Source: Deltaproteobacteria bacterium
GTDB taxonomy: Bacteria > Desulfobacterota > Desulfomonilia > UBA1062
NCBI GenBank assembly: GCA_017992605.1
Contig: JAGOOG010000005.1
Coordinates: 1-64,000, forward strand
Length of the DNA: 64,000 nucleotides
Direction: 5' to 3'
Shown: piece by piece, positions 7,488-16,286 of the stretch
How positions within the stretch are numbered: position 1 is the stretch's first letter
Layout: the number at the start of each line of letters is the position of its first letter
The notes under the pieces: generated by a model
The model's database searches: none
Seen by the model: only the letters and a program-made list of their open reading frames with translations
Told to the model about the DNA's origin: nothing
Made by a program: the position numbers and the translations under genes

Positions 7488-8099
7488 ATGTCCCGCCAGA
7501 AGCATGCGGACCTTCACCTCGTTCTCGCAGAAAGTCTCATGAACGACCTTCTGCTCCTCATCCAGAACGGATTCTCCCTGAGGTTCAAGGAGGCGTGCTC
7601 CGTGAACACCTTCCTTTGCGGGCGGCTCGGCGTGAGCCGGGAGTATATCGAGGAACGGATACAGACCATCTTCCTCGACGGCAAGCCCGTGGACGACCTC
7701 GATACGGCCATGGTCAGGAACGGGTCGTCCCTGGCGCTTTCGGCAGCCATGCCGGGCCTGGTCGGGGCGGCCATGAGGAGGGGCGGCTATTACGGTCAGC
7801 TGAGATCGACCATAACGTATCGGGCCCGACCATCGCCCGGCGACCGGGAGGAGGGCCTCGCCCACGTCAAGATCTTCAATCTCCTCATGCATGACCTGGG
7901 CCCCGGTCTGCTCAGGAAAGGCATCCTCGTGCCGTCAGGAGACCTTGCCGCCTTCCTGTCACGGCTACCGGCCGCATTCTGGGCGGGATGCAGCCTCGTC
8001 CGCCTAGCAGGCGAGACCATCTCGAGCGCTCACCTGCTCCGGGAAGGCCGTCTGTCCCGGTACGAATTGATCGGTCTCACCGTGGAAACCGAGCCCTGA
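7488..8099 (+). CDS. Conserved hypothetical protein, possible beta-grasp core
   Basis: The 203-residue soluble protein has no signal peptide and matches no family I can name. The central part ('GVSREYIEERIQTIFLDGKPVDDLDTAMVRNGSSLALSAAMPGLVGA', about residues 45-90) has the rhythm of ubiquitin-like/ThiS-MoaD proteins, where a strand leads into 'G..V.D.....v.dG..l.l...m.G..G'. It lacks the C-terminal Gly-Gly tail; about 110 residues follow. The 3' end overlaps the convergent acyl-CoA synthetase gene by 23 bases. Beta-grasp assignment is only a visual impression. Confidence 0.6.
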   Translation: MSRQKHADLHLVLAESLMNDLLLLIQNGFSLRFKEACSVNTFLCGRLGVSREYIEERIQTIFLDGKPVDDLDTAMVRNGSSLALSAAMPGLVGAAMRRGGYYGQLRSTITYRARPSPGDREEGLAHVKIFNLLMHDLGPGLLRKGILVPSGDLAAFLSRLPAAFWAGCSLVRLAGETISSAHLLREGRLSRYELIGLTVETEP

Positions 8100-9486
8100 G
8101 AAACCTTTCATACCGTATCAGATGGGCGATGGCCCGCAGACCGTCCCGGACATGCTCGACGTAATACAGTTCATGCTCCCGGTAGTAGCGCCGGGCATAG
8201 TCGCTCACCTCCCGGAAGGTGACGGGCACGATGGGCTTGCGTGCCTGGCGAAGCACCCCCATGTACGACTCGTTGAGCTTGAGCGCCCAGGTGTCGGACT
8301 CGGCTGCCGGCGGGAACGACAGGGTCAGGATGATGTCCGTGTTCTCGTCGTCCAGCATGATCCTCACGATGCGGTCCATGCCGCTGGAAAATCCCGATCC
8401 CGTCACATCCAGGGGATTCGCAGGCTGTGCGAACTCGGGAAGGACCTCACGCAAGGCCGCTATCGTTGAAGGAGAGAAATCGGGAAGCTCGATGGACAGC
8501 GACTGGCACAGATCCGCATACATGCCCGCGAGCCCCCCCGAAAGGTTGCAGACGGCAAGGCGGCCGCCCCTCGGCAGGGGGCACCGGGAAAAGATGCCGG
8601 CCGTCTCCACGAGTTCCTCGATGGTGTCGACACGGGTTATCCCGTACTGCGTGAGAAAGGCTTCCATTACCCGCTCGTTTCCCGCCAGGGCCCCGGTGTG
8701 GGACGCTGCGGCCTGAACGCCTTTCGCGGAGCGGCCCACCTTGATGAGGACGATGGGGATCTGCCTGTCGGCGGCGGTCAGGGCGAGACGCTTCAGGCGG
8801 GGTATGTCCCTGAACCCCTCCATGAATCCGGCGACCACCCGGGTCGTGCCATCGGCGATCAGGTACTCCAGGCAGTCTTCCGCGGTCATGACGGCCTCGT
8901 TCCCCGTGGTGACGTAGGTCGAAATCCCCAGCCCCTTCCTGAGTATCTTGGTGGCCATCTGCTCGCTGGCTGCACCGCTCTGCCCGATGATGCCTATGGT
9001 GCCGGAGACCAGCTCTCCCTCCACCGAACCACCGGCGAAAACGCTCGTCCCGCCCGCCACGTTCATGAAGCCGAGGCAGTTGGGGCCCATGAGCATGATG
9101 TCATGGTCACGACAGAAGGCGGCAAGGTCCTCCTGGAGCTTCTTTCCCTCCGGCCCGGTCTCGGAGAAACCGGACGAGACGAGCAGGACATTCCTGATCC
9201 CCTTTCCGGCAAGTTCCTCGATCGTCGAGAGAACCCGCGAACTCCTGACTATGACCGCAGCGAAATCGATGAGGTCATCGGGAAGGTCCGCGATGGCGGC
9301 CACCGCGGGAATGCCGCACACCTCCCCGGCACCTGGATTGATCGGGTGGAACCGCCCCGCGAACCCCAGCCGTTGCGCATGACCGACCATGTTGAAAAAC
9401 CAATGGTTCTTCGTGGATGCCCCCACCACGGCAATATGATAAGGGGTGAAGAACCGCCTCAATCGTTTGTCGTCCGCCTGCACCAT
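8077..9486 (-). CDS. Acyl-CoA synthetase (NDP-forming), alpha-type part
   Basis: The 469-residue protein has a CoA-binding Rossmann domain (about 15-140, 'YHIAVVGAST'), then two succinyl-CoA-synthetase-like flavodoxin domains with SHTGALAG carrying the phospho-histidine (His263 in this numbering), as in ADP-forming acetate:CoA ligase. The ATP-grasp (beta) domain is absent, so a partner coded elsewhere is needed for the reaction acyl-CoA + ADP + Pi = acid + CoA + ATP. The start at 9486 follows GAGG and is preferred over GTG at 9501. It is transcribed divergently from the CDF gene. Confidence 0.85.
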   Translation of the reverse strand: MVQADDKRLRRFFTPYHIAVVGASTKNHWFFNMVGHAQRLGFAGRFHPINPGAGEVCGIPAVAAIADLPDDLIDFAAVIVRSSRVLSTIEELAGKGIRNVLLVSSGFSETGPEGKKLQEDLAAFCRDHDIMLMGPNCLGFMNVAGGTSVFAGGSVEGELVSGTIGIIGQSGAASEQMATKILRKGLGISTYVTTGNEAVMTAEDCLEYLIADGTTRVVAGFMEGFRDIPRLKRLALTAADRQIPIVLIKVGRSAKGVQAAASHTGALAGNERVMEAFLTQYGITRVDTIEELVETAGIFSRCPLPRGGRLAVCNLSGGLAGMYADLCQSLSIELPDFSPSTIAALREVLPEFAQPANPLDVTGSGFSSGMDRIVRIMLDDENTDIILTLSFPPAAESDTWALKLNESYMGVLRQARKPIVPVTFREVSDYARRYYREHELYYVEHVRDGLRAIAHLIRYERFLRARFPR

Positions 9487-9530
9487 GGATGCCATCCTCA
9501 CGTCGATGATGATTCATACAAAGACCACCC

Positions 9531-9588
9531 GGACACGACCACTGTCAAGATCAAAGACCTGCCGCCGGCACGTTCGGAGGTCGTGTCC
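9531..9588. repeat. 10-bp perfect inverted repeat in a divergent promoter region
   Basis: GGACACGACC (9531-9540) and GGTCGTGTCC (9579-9588) are exact reverse complements separated by 38 bases, between the minus-strand synthetase gene and the plus-strand CDF gene. On the minus strand TTGACA (9542-9547) sits just inside the left arm. It could be a two-site operator with looping or an RNA stem; nothing identifies a binding protein. Confidence 0.5.
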
Positions 9589-9595
9589 ATGGCGC

Positions 9596-9624
9596 TTGGA
9601 CATCGTCCCGAAATGGTGTAGGAT
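9596..9624 (+). promoter_or_regulatory. Promoter of the CDF transporter gene
   Basis: TTGGAC (9596-9601), 17-base spacer, TAGGAT (9619-9624), eight bases after the inverted repeat. Confidence 0.45.
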
Positions 9625-9682
9625 TGTCCGCGTACGGTCATGGAGCGCCCTGGCGGAGCGCGTAGAGGTGACCACGGAGACG

Positions 9683-10627
9683 ATGGGACACGATCATCAT
9701 CACGTGCACGACGATTCGGGAAGCATCGGGTTCGCGTTCATCCTGAACCTCGTCTTTGCCATCATCGAGTTCATCGGCGGTATCTACACCAACAGCCTCG
9801 CCATCATGGCCGACGCCATCCACGACCTCGGCGACAGCGTCGCCCTGGGCTCGGCCTGGCTCCTGGAGCGGCTGTCACTCAAGCGCGGCGACAGGTTCTT
9901 CACTTACGGCTACCGTCGGTTCTCCCTCCTGGGAGCCGTGATCAGCGCCGGCGTCATCATCGCAGGCTCCGTGTTCATCCTCTTCAAGGCTGTCCCCAGG
10001 CTCTTCTCCCCCGAACTCCCTCATGCACCGGGCATGCTGGCCCTGGCGGTGGCGGGCATCGTGGTGAACGGGGCGGCCGTGCTCAGGCTCAGGGGGGCCT
10101 CGGGCATGAATGCCAGGATGGTCGCCTGGCACCTCATGGAAGACGTGCTCGGCTGGGCAGCCGTCCTGGCAGTGAGCGTTGTCCTCCTTTTCCGGGACAT
10201 ACCCGTGCTCGACCCTCTCCTCTCCATCATCATCACCGCCTATATCCTCGCCAACGTCCTGAGAAACCTCGGGAAGACCCTGGGGATTTTCCTGCAGGGA
10301 GTACCGGCAAACACCGATATCGAGGGAATCGAGAGGGACCTGCGTGCGTGCGCGCACGTACTGGGTACCCACCACACGCATGTATGGTCCATGGACGGGA
10401 CCCGCCACGTGCTCACCACCCATGTGGTGGTCGACTCCTGTGCCACGAGGGAGGATATCCTTCAGCTCAAGGAGCGGTTCCGTGCCATCCTCGCCAAGCA
10501 CGGCATGAGTCACTCCACCGTGGAGATCGAGTATTCGGACGAGGAATGCAGGATCGGTGATGACACGTGCGGCAGCGACGCCCGGTCGTGCAGGGCGGTC
10601 CCCGGGGATCGAGACAAACGATCATGA
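9683..10627 (+). CDS. Cation diffusion facilitator (zinc-type) transporter
   Basis: The 314-residue CDF protein starts with a His-rich tail (GHDHHHVHD). It has about six membrane helices and two transport-site motifs, DAIHD (D44, H47, D48) and HLMED (H150, D154). The C-terminal cytoplasmic domain (about 210-290) includes 'THHTHVWSMDG', typical of metal-binding dimerisation in ZitB/CzcD. It should export Zn2+ or a similar divalent ion across the inner membrane by H+ antiport. The C-terminal end is Cys-rich (CRIGDDTCGSDARSC). The ATG at 9683 is preferred; GTG at 9668 in frame is possible. Confidence 0.92.
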   Translation: MGHDHHHVHDDSGSIGFAFILNLVFAIIEFIGGIYTNSLAIMADAIHDLGDSVALGSAWLLERLSLKRGDRFFTYGYRRFSLLGAVISAGVIIAGSVFILFKAVPRLFSPELPHAPGMLALAVAGIVVNGAAVLRLRGASGMNARMVAWHLMEDVLGWAAVLAVSVVLLFRDIPVLDPLLSIIITAYILANVLRNLGKTLGIFLQGVPANTDIEGIERDLRACAHVLGTHHTHVWSMDGTRHVLTTHVVVDSCATREDILQLKERFRAILAKHGMSHSTVEIEYSDEECRIGDDTCGSDARSCRAVPGDRDKRS

Positions 10628-10682
10628 AAGGGCATCACCCTGCTCGCCTTCGAGTCGTCGGGGCACCGATAATTCGCTATAC

Positions 10683-11615
10683 ATGCCGGCCGAGGTGATG
10701 GTAACACCTACACCAGCCATGAAACCGAAGCAGCCCCTTTCCGACGAGTACGAACTCCTGGACAGCGGCGAGGGCAGGAAGCTGGAGAGGTTCGGCCGCT
10801 ACAGGATCGTCAGGCCCTGTGCCCAGGCCATCTGGCCCCCGCGGAAAGACCCGGCCCTCTGGGAAGACGCCGATGCATGCTTCGAGCGCAGACCGGGCAG
10901 AGGCTGGCAGACCAGGACGCGGATACCCGATTCGTGGCGCATCGTCATCGACGGCATGCGCTTCAGGATCGCCAGGACGGATTTCGGGCACCTGGGCATC
11001 TTTCCCGAGCAGCGAGGCCTCTGGCGATGGGTCGCCAGGGCCATCACCCATGCCAACGAGGCCGGCCGGCCGCAGGTATCCGTGCTCAACCTCTTCGCCT
11101 ACTCGGGGGGGGCCACCCTGGCGGCGGCCCGCTGCGGTGCGCGTGTCTGCCACCTGGACGCATCCAAGGGCATGGTGAGCTGGGCGCGGGAGAATGCGGA
11201 CCTGAACAACCTCACCGATGCCCCTGTCCGCTGGATCGTGGACGACGTGAACAAGTTCCTCGACCGGGAGATCCGCAGGGACAGGCGCTACGATGCGATC
11301 ATTCTCGACCCGCCCACCTACGGGCACGGCAGGAACGAGGAAGTGTACAAGCTCGAGGACGAGCTCGTGGCAACGGTGCGGAAGTGCTGGGCCCTGCTGT
11401 CGGACAGCCCGCTGTTCATCCTGCTGACCTCACACACCCCCGCCTGCACGCCCACGGCCCTGGCGAACATCCTGGGCGCCACCACGCCCGTGCAGTCGGC
11501 TTCATCGTGCGAGTCAGGGGAGATGCTGCTGGAGGGCAAGGCCGACGTCCTGCCCGTGCCCAGCGGCACCTACTGCAGGTGGACCCCCGGAACCCTCGAT
11601 CCTGCACGGACGTGA
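10683..11615 (+). CDS. Class I SAM-dependent methyltransferase, RlmI/RlmK-like
   Basis: The 310-residue protein has an N-terminal RNA-binding-like part and a Rossmann methyltransferase domain: motif I 'NLFAYSGGATLAAARCGA' (about residues 138-155), motif II 'HLDASKGMVSWARENADLN', and the catalytic-loop motif 'AIILDPPTYGHG'. The DPPxYG signature is shared with rRNA cytosine/guanine methyltransferases of the RlmI/RlmK type. The target base is not predictable. The start at 10683 is the first ATG; 10698 and 10720 are alternatives. A pseudouridine synthase gene follows 12 bases later, suggesting an RNA-modification pair. Confidence 0.85.
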   Translation: MPAEVMVTPTPAMKPKQPLSDEYELLDSGEGRKLERFGRYRIVRPCAQAIWPPRKDPALWEDADACFERRPGRGWQTRTRIPDSWRIVIDGMRFRIARTDFGHLGIFPEQRGLWRWVARAITHANEAGRPQVSVLNLFAYSGGATLAAARCGARVCHLDASKGMVSWARENADLNNLTDAPVRWIVDDVNKFLDREIRRDRRYDAIILDPPTYGHGRNEEVYKLEDELVATVRKCWALLSDSPLFILLTSHTPACTPTALANILGATTPVQSASSCESGEMLLEGKADVLPVPSGTYCRWTPGTLDPART

Positions 11616-11627
11616 CGGAGCGGCGCC

Positions 11628-12293
11628 ATGGATCAACCCGAGATCCTCTACGAAGACAACCACCTCCTCGCGCTGAACAAGCCGGCCGGGATGCTCACCC
11701 AGCCCTCGGGGCGCGATGAGGCGAGCCTGGAGTCCCTTGCCAAGGAGTGGATCAGGTGCGTGAAGGGCAAGCCCGGGGAGGTCTTTCTCCATGCCGTGCA
11801 CCGGCTCGACAGGCCGGTCAGCGGCATCGTCCTCTTTGCCAGGACCGGCAAGGCATTGAGCAGGATGAACGACCAGCAGCGGCGCAGGGAAATCCGGAAG
11901 GTCTATCATGCCGTGATCACGAACGACCTCCCGGCACGGGAGGGGACCTTGAGGCACCTCCTGAGGCATTCGCGGATGAGGTCGATCCAGGCCCCCGACC
12001 ATGAGGAAGGCGCCCGGGAGTGCACCCTTCACTATCGCATCCTTCGCGGACATTCCGGGATGTACCTGGCAGAGATCGTTCTCGAGACGGGCCGCTACCA
12101 TCAGATCAGGGCGCAGCTCGCCGCGACCGGCTGCCCGGTGATGGGAGACGCCCGGTATGGGGGGCAGTCAGCTGCTCCCCTCCATGGCATAGCCCTCCAC
12201 CACGTCCGCATGGAGTTCACCCACCCGACCCTGAGGAACCTGGTCACGATCGAGGCGCCGTACCCGGTACCCTGGCCGCTGAGATCCCCGTGA
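11628..12293 (+). CDS. RluA-family RNA pseudouridine synthase
   Basis: A 221-residue enzyme with the RluA signature HRLDRPVSG and catalytic Asp61, and the downstream motifs 'RKVYHAVI', 'ETGRYHQIRAQLAATGCPVMGDARYGG'. There is no N-terminal S4 domain, so it is the short RluA/TruC-like form. Converts U to pseudouridine in rRNA or tRNA; the exact site is unknown. Confidence 0.92.
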   Translation: MDQPEILYEDNHLLALNKPAGMLTQPSGRDEASLESLAKEWIRCVKGKPGEVFLHAVHRLDRPVSGIVLFARTGKALSRMNDQQRRREIRKVYHAVITNDLPAREGTLRHLLRHSRMRSIQAPDHEEGARECTLHYRILRGHSGMYLAEIVLETGRYHQIRAQLAATGCPVMGDARYGGQSAAPLHGIALHHVRMEFTHPTLRNLVTIEAPYPVPWPLRSP

Positions 12294-12328
12294 AAAGACG
12301 AGGTGACGGTACAGAACAAGGAGTCGCG

Positions 12329-12583
12329 ATGGACAACAAGAACAGGACACAGGTGAAGGAAACCCTGTTCCAAGCGGTCCAGCATCAGATAGACAGCGGC
12401 AGGCCGCTCGAGACGAGGAAGACCTATGACAGGCTGCTGCGCGGAGGATATGCGCCCGAACAGGCCCTGCGGCTCATAGCCTCGGTGCTGCTGGCGGAGA
12501 TGAACAGGGTCATGCAGACAAGAAACCCCTTTGACGAGTCCCGATACGTGAAGGCCCTCCGGGACCTGACAAGGCCGAGGTGA
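12329..12583 (+). CDS. Small conserved hypothetical protein (84 aa)
   Basis: An 84-residue, mainly helical acidic/basic protein ('VKETLFQAVQHQIDSGRPLETRKTYDRLLRGGYAPEQALRLIASVLLAEMN ... RNPFDESRYVKALRDL'). Similar short proteins are common in anaerobic bacteria and carry no assigned function. AAGGAG sits 6 bases before the ATG at 12329; open codons further upstream overlap the pseudouridine synthase and are rejected. Confidence 0.75.
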   Translation: MDNKNRTQVKETLFQAVQHQIDSGRPLETRKTYDRLLRGGYAPEQALRLIASVLLAEMNRVMQTRNPFDESRYVKALRDLTRPR

Positions 12584-12673
12584 CCTCTTCAGAGGCCAAG
12601 AACGACCGCCTCATGCGGCAGCTTGCACCGCTGTCCTGCCTGGGGTATCCTCCCTGGGTGAAAGGAGCGCGTC

Positions 12674-13792
12674 ATGACCGACAGGCACGAGATCATCGAG
12701 AAGGCACGTGAGCTCGGGTTCGTGGACATCGGGTTCACCACGGCGGAACCCTTTGGATCGCAGAAGGAGCTCCTCCTCGAGCGGCAGGAGGAATACGGCT
12801 GGGTCGGCAGGATGGGCCTCGACCTCCTGGCCGGGACCGACCCCAAGACCATACTGCCCGGGGCGAGATCCATCATCGTGCTCATCGAGGCCTACTTCCG
12901 CGAGGCCTTCCCGCTCCAGCTGGAACGGCACTTCGGCCGCTGCTACCTGGACGACGACCGTGTCACCAAGGACGGCCTCGCACCGAGGATCAAGGCGTTC
13001 CGCTCCTTCCTGCAGGAAAAGGGCATGGCCGTGAAGGTGCCCTTCAACCTCCCCCACCGCGTGGCCGCTGCCAGGGCAGGTCTCGGCACCTTCGGCAAGA
13101 ACACCCTGTTCTATGCCAGGCGGGCGGTCATGCAGAGTTCGTGGGTTCTGCCCATCGCCCTGGTGGTCGACCGCGCCTTCGATCCGGACGAGCCGGATTA
13201 CACCGTCGCCTGTCCTGACTGGTGCCGGAACGCCTGCATCGCAGCCTGCCCCACCGGCGCCCTGAAGGCCCCCCGGAAGATCGACCCGCGCAGGTGCATC
13301 TCGTACCTCACTTATTTCGGGGAGGGACCGACGCCCCGGGACCTGCGTGAGCCCATGGGCATGTGGATCTACGGGTGTGACCGCTGCCAGAACGTCTGCC
13401 CCCGCAATGCACCGTGGCTCGCCAGGGAACGGCCCTTCAACGAGCGTGCCGTCGCCAAGCAAGACGCCTTCGACCTCAGGTGCCTGCTCCACATGGACGG
13501 CAACCACTACGTCTCGAGGGTGTGGCCCCACATGTTCTACATGGGGCCCGATGACATCTGGCGCTGGAAGATGAACACGGCCCGCGCCATGGGCAACAGC
13601 CGAGACCCGGGCTACGTACCGGACCTGATCCGCGCCTGGGGAGAGAACACCGATGCCCGGGTCCTCGTCATGGTCGCTTGGGCCCTGGGCCGCATCGGCG
13701 GGAGAGAGGCGAGAAACGCCCTGAACGGCTTCCTTGCCGGGAGTGAGGGGCAGGTCAGGGAGGAGCTCGTGCTGGCACTCGGGGCTTCCTGA
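12674..13792 (+). CDS. Epoxyqueuosine reductase (QueG)-like Fe-S protein
   Basis: The 372-residue protein follows QueG order: an N-terminal cobalamin-binding-like domain, a first cluster region 'CPDWCRNACIAACPTGAL', 'DPRRCISYLTYFG', the second cluster 'YGCDRCQNVCPRN', and C-terminal HEAT-like repeats ('ARVLVMVAWALGRIGGREARNAL'). The QueG family reduces epoxyqueuosine to queuosine in tRNA using B12 and two 4Fe-4S clusters. The first cluster spacing is C-x3-C-x3-C-x3-CP instead of the usual C-x2-C-x2-C-x3-CP, so it may be a paralogue with another role. AAAGGAG lies 7 bases before the ATG. Confidence 0.75.
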   Translation: MTDRHEIIEKARELGFVDIGFTTAEPFGSQKELLLERQEEYGWVGRMGLDLLAGTDPKTILPGARSIIVLIEAYFREAFPLQLERHFGRCYLDDDRVTKDGLAPRIKAFRSFLQEKGMAVKVPFNLPHRVAAARAGLGTFGKNTLFYARRAVMQSSWVLPIALVVDRAFDPDEPDYTVACPDWCRNACIAACPTGALKAPRKIDPRRCISYLTYFGEGPTPRDLREPMGMWIYGCDRCQNVCPRNAPWLARERPFNERAVAKQDAFDLRCLLHMDGNHYVSRVWPHMFYMGPDDIWRWKMNTARAMGNSRDPGYVPDLIRAWGENTDARVLVMVAWALGRIGGREARNALNGFLAGSEGQVREELVLALGAS

Positions 13793-13850
13793 TCACACCG
13801 GGTACGACCCGGCGAAGGATATCGGCAGCATACGGACCGCAGAGGATCCC

Positions 13851-14357
13851 ATGACCAGACCCGACTACCCTGTCACCACGGCCGTCCGCGCGCTCCGGGA
13901 CGCGAAGGTCGAGTTCACCCCCCACCTCTATCCCTTCGTCGAGCACGGCGGCACGCACCACGTCTCCGAGCACTTCCACATCCCCGAACACCGGGTCATC
14001 AAGACCCTGGTCATGCAGGACGACGGCAGGAGGCCGTTCATCGTGCTCATGCACGGAGACCGCGAGGTCTCCACCAGGCAGCTCGCAAGGGAGCTCGGCG
14101 TGAAGCGGGTGGAGCCGTGCAGCGAGAAGGACGCGCAGCGCTGCACCGGGTACGTGGTGGGCGGCATCAGCCCGCTCGGCACCAGGGTGAGGCTGCCGGT
14201 CCACGCCGAAGCGAGCATCTTCGAGCTGGAACGCATATTCATCAACGGCGGCAAGCGGGGCTTCATGGTGGAGATCGACCCTGCCGACCTCGAGAAGGCG
14301 TTTCCGGTGAAGAGGGTCCACGTGGCCGTCAAGGAACGATCCACCCCATTGAAATAA
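13851..14357 (+). CDS. YbaK/EbsC-family aminoacyl-tRNA deacylase
   Basis: A 168-residue YbaK-domain protein. 'HVSEHFHIPEHRVIKTLVMQDD', 'VLMHGDREVSTRQLARELGVKRV' and 'GYVVGGISPLGTR' match the conserved lysine, the histidine/aspartate loop and the glycine-rich GGxSPxG motif of Cys-tRNA(Pro) deacylases. Removes mischarged amino acids from tRNA in trans. The start at 13851 begins the domain; the same frame is open back to 13734 but overlaps the QueG-like gene. Confidence 0.88.
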   Translation: MTRPDYPVTTAVRALRDAKVEFTPHLYPFVEHGGTHHVSEHFHIPEHRVIKTLVMQDDGRRPFIVLMHGDREVSTRQLARELGVKRVEPCSEKDAQRCTGYVVGGISPLGTRVRLPVHAEASIFELERIFINGGKRGFMVEIDPADLEKAFPVKRVHVAVKERSTPLK

Positions 14358-14408
14358 CCGGTCATCTCATTATTAAGGACATAAGACCCGTTCGTTGGAG
14401 GAGGTGCA

Positions 14409-16064
14409 ATGCCGGAGCTCATCGACGCCAAGACGAGAAAGGAACTCAAGGGAATCCTCAAGCGCCTCAAGGAGCCGGTGCGCATCGTGTTCTTCTCCCA
14501 GGAGCATGCCTGCGTGGCATGCCGGGAACAGGAGAACCTGCTCGGGGAGCTGGCGTCCCTTTCCGATCGCATCTCCCTGGAGAAAAGAGACCTGCTCGCT
14601 GACGCGGAGCTGGCCAGGACCCTGGGTATCGACAAGGTTCCGGCCACCGCGGTGATGGGGGAGCGGGACTTCGGCATCAGGTTCTTCGGCATGACCATGG
14701 GGTACGAGTTCGGCTCCCTCGTCGAGGCCCTCCTCCTGGCGTCGTCGGGCCGGTCAGGGCTCGCCCCCGAGGTCGAGCACCTGCTGGGACACGTCGATGT
14801 GCCAGTCCACCTGGAGGTCATGGTCACGCTCACCTGCCCCTACTGCCCCAAGATGGTCCACCTGGCACACCAGATGGCCGTGGCCAGCGAGAACATCCGC
14901 GCCGACATGGTGGAGTCGTCCCAGTTCGCCCCGCTCGTGCAGCGCTACAGTGTCGGAGGCGTCCCCAAGACCGTGATCAACCAAGGCGCTGCGTCCTTCG
15001 AAGGGGCCCTGCCGGCACCCCAGGCGGTCCTCGAACTCCTGAAGGCGGTGAAGCCTGCCGTGTACGAGGAGATGGACGCGCAGATGCGCGAGGCCGCGGG
15101 CGAACGATTCGCGCGCCCGGCATCGATCGACGAGACCTATGACACCATCATCGTGGGCGCCGGTCCTGCGGCCCTGTCCGCCGCCGTCTATGCGTGCCGC
15201 AAGAACATGAACGTCTGTCTCGTCGCAGAGGCCCCCGGCGGACAGATCACCAATACCGCCGACATCGAGAACTGGCTCGGCGTACCCGGCATGAGCGGCC
15301 GCGAGATGGCTGCGCTGTTCAGGGCCCATGCCGAGCGCTACCCCCTTGCCGAGCAGCTGGGGGCGAAGGTGACCTCCGTGACCGCCGAAGAAGACCTGTT
15401 CACGGTCCATGCGGCATCGGGGCGGGATTACCGGTCCAGGTCCGTGATCTACTGTGCGGGCACGGAGTACCGGACGCTGGGCGTGCCCGGCGAGGACCGC
15501 TTCCTCGGCCGTGGAATCGCCTTCTGCGCCACCTGCGACGCGCCCCTGTTCAGGGACAGGAACGTGGCGGTCATCGGGGGCGGCAACTCGGCCTTCACCG
15601 CTGCCCGGGACCTGCTCGGCCATGCCCGCCAGATCCATGTCGTCAACATCCTGAAGGACTTCCAGGCCGACGAGGTCCTCATGGAAGAAGTCACCAGGGC
15701 CAGGAACGTCACCCTGCACGGCGGCATGCGGGTGGTCGAATTCCTCGGCGTTGAAAAGCTCTCAGGGGTGCGTCTCGTCTCCGTGGAAGGAAGCGACCGC
15801 CTCGACCTGAACGTGGAGGGCGTGTTCCTGGAGATCGGCCTGGTCCCGAACTCGGCGCCGGTCAAGGACCTGGTGCGCCTCAACCGGGACGGCGAGGTCG
15901 TCACGGGCCGCGACCAGTCGACCTCGGTACCCGGCTTCTTCGCCGCAGGCGACGTGACCGACGAGCGGGAGAAGCAGATCGTGGTGGCGGCCGGCGCCGG
16001 CGCCAAGGCCGCCCTGGCTGCGTACCACTACCTGCTCGATCAAAAACTCCTCGTGGCAGGATGA
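14409..16064 (+). CDS. Glutaredoxin-like domain fused to thioredoxin reductase
   Basis: The 551-residue protein joins three redox modules. A thioredoxin-fold domain carries CVAC (Cys35, Cys38), a second one TCPYC (Cys143, Cys146), and a thioredoxin reductase follows from about residue 243 (FAD motif VGAGPAAL, active site CATC at 373-376, NADPH motif GGGNSA, C-terminal FAD motif 'FFAAGDVTD'). The order resembles AhpF or archaeal protein disulfide oxidoreductase plus reductase. It should pass electrons from NAD(P)H to protein disulfides or a peroxiredoxin without a separate thioredoxin. A GGAGGAGG ribosome site precedes the ATG. Confidence 0.93.
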   Translation: MPELIDAKTRKELKGILKRLKEPVRIVFFSQEHACVACREQENLLGELASLSDRISLEKRDLLADAELARTLGIDKVPATAVMGERDFGIRFFGMTMGYEFGSLVEALLLASSGRSGLAPEVEHLLGHVDVPVHLEVMVTLTCPYCPKMVHLAHQMAVASENIRADMVESSQFAPLVQRYSVGGVPKTVINQGAASFEGALPAPQAVLELLKAVKPAVYEEMDAQMREAAGERFARPASIDETYDTIIVGAGPAALSAAVYACRKNMNVCLVAEAPGGQITNTADIENWLGVPGMSGREMAALFRAHAERYPLAEQLGAKVTSVTAEEDLFTVHAASGRDYRSRSVIYCAGTEYRTLGVPGEDRFLGRGIAFCATCDAPLFRDRNVAVIGGGNSAFTAARDLLGHARQIHVVNILKDFQADEVLMEEVTRARNVTLHGGMRVVEFLGVEKLSGVRLVSVEGSDRLDLNVEGVFLEIGLVPNSAPVKDLVRLNRDGEVVTGRDQSTSVPGFFAAGDVTDEREKQIVVAAGAGAKAALAAYHYLLDQKLLVAG

Positions 16065-16083
16065 CTCAAGGGAGGGATGCGCT

Positions 16084-16275
16084 GTGGAAAAACATCCGAC
16101 CGGCAGCCTGACCAGGGCGCTCGCGGCCGTGTGCACGGCCTGCCCCGTGTGCAGGAATGCACGGAAGAATCAGAAAGGGCTGCTCCATTCCTTCGTGAAG
16201 ACCATCGAGGGGAGGTTCTGCCCCTTCTGCATGGCCTACGAGAAGGTGTACGGGAAGAAGGCGCACGAACGGTAG
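16084..16275 (+). CDS. Small five-cysteine protein (63 aa)
   Basis: A GTG-started 63-residue basic protein with CTACPVC (Cys17, 20, 23) and FCPFC (Cys46, 49), which looks like a small zinc or Fe-S site. It begins 20 bases after the thioredoxin reductase fusion and is probably cotranscribed, hinting at a redox role. It ends 12 bases from the convergent kinase gene. No family recognised. Confidence 0.6.
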   Translation: MEKHPTGSLTRALAAVCTACPVCRNARKNQKGLLHSFVKTIEGRFCPFCMAYEKVYGKKAHER

Positions 16276-16286
16276 GAGCGCTCGCT

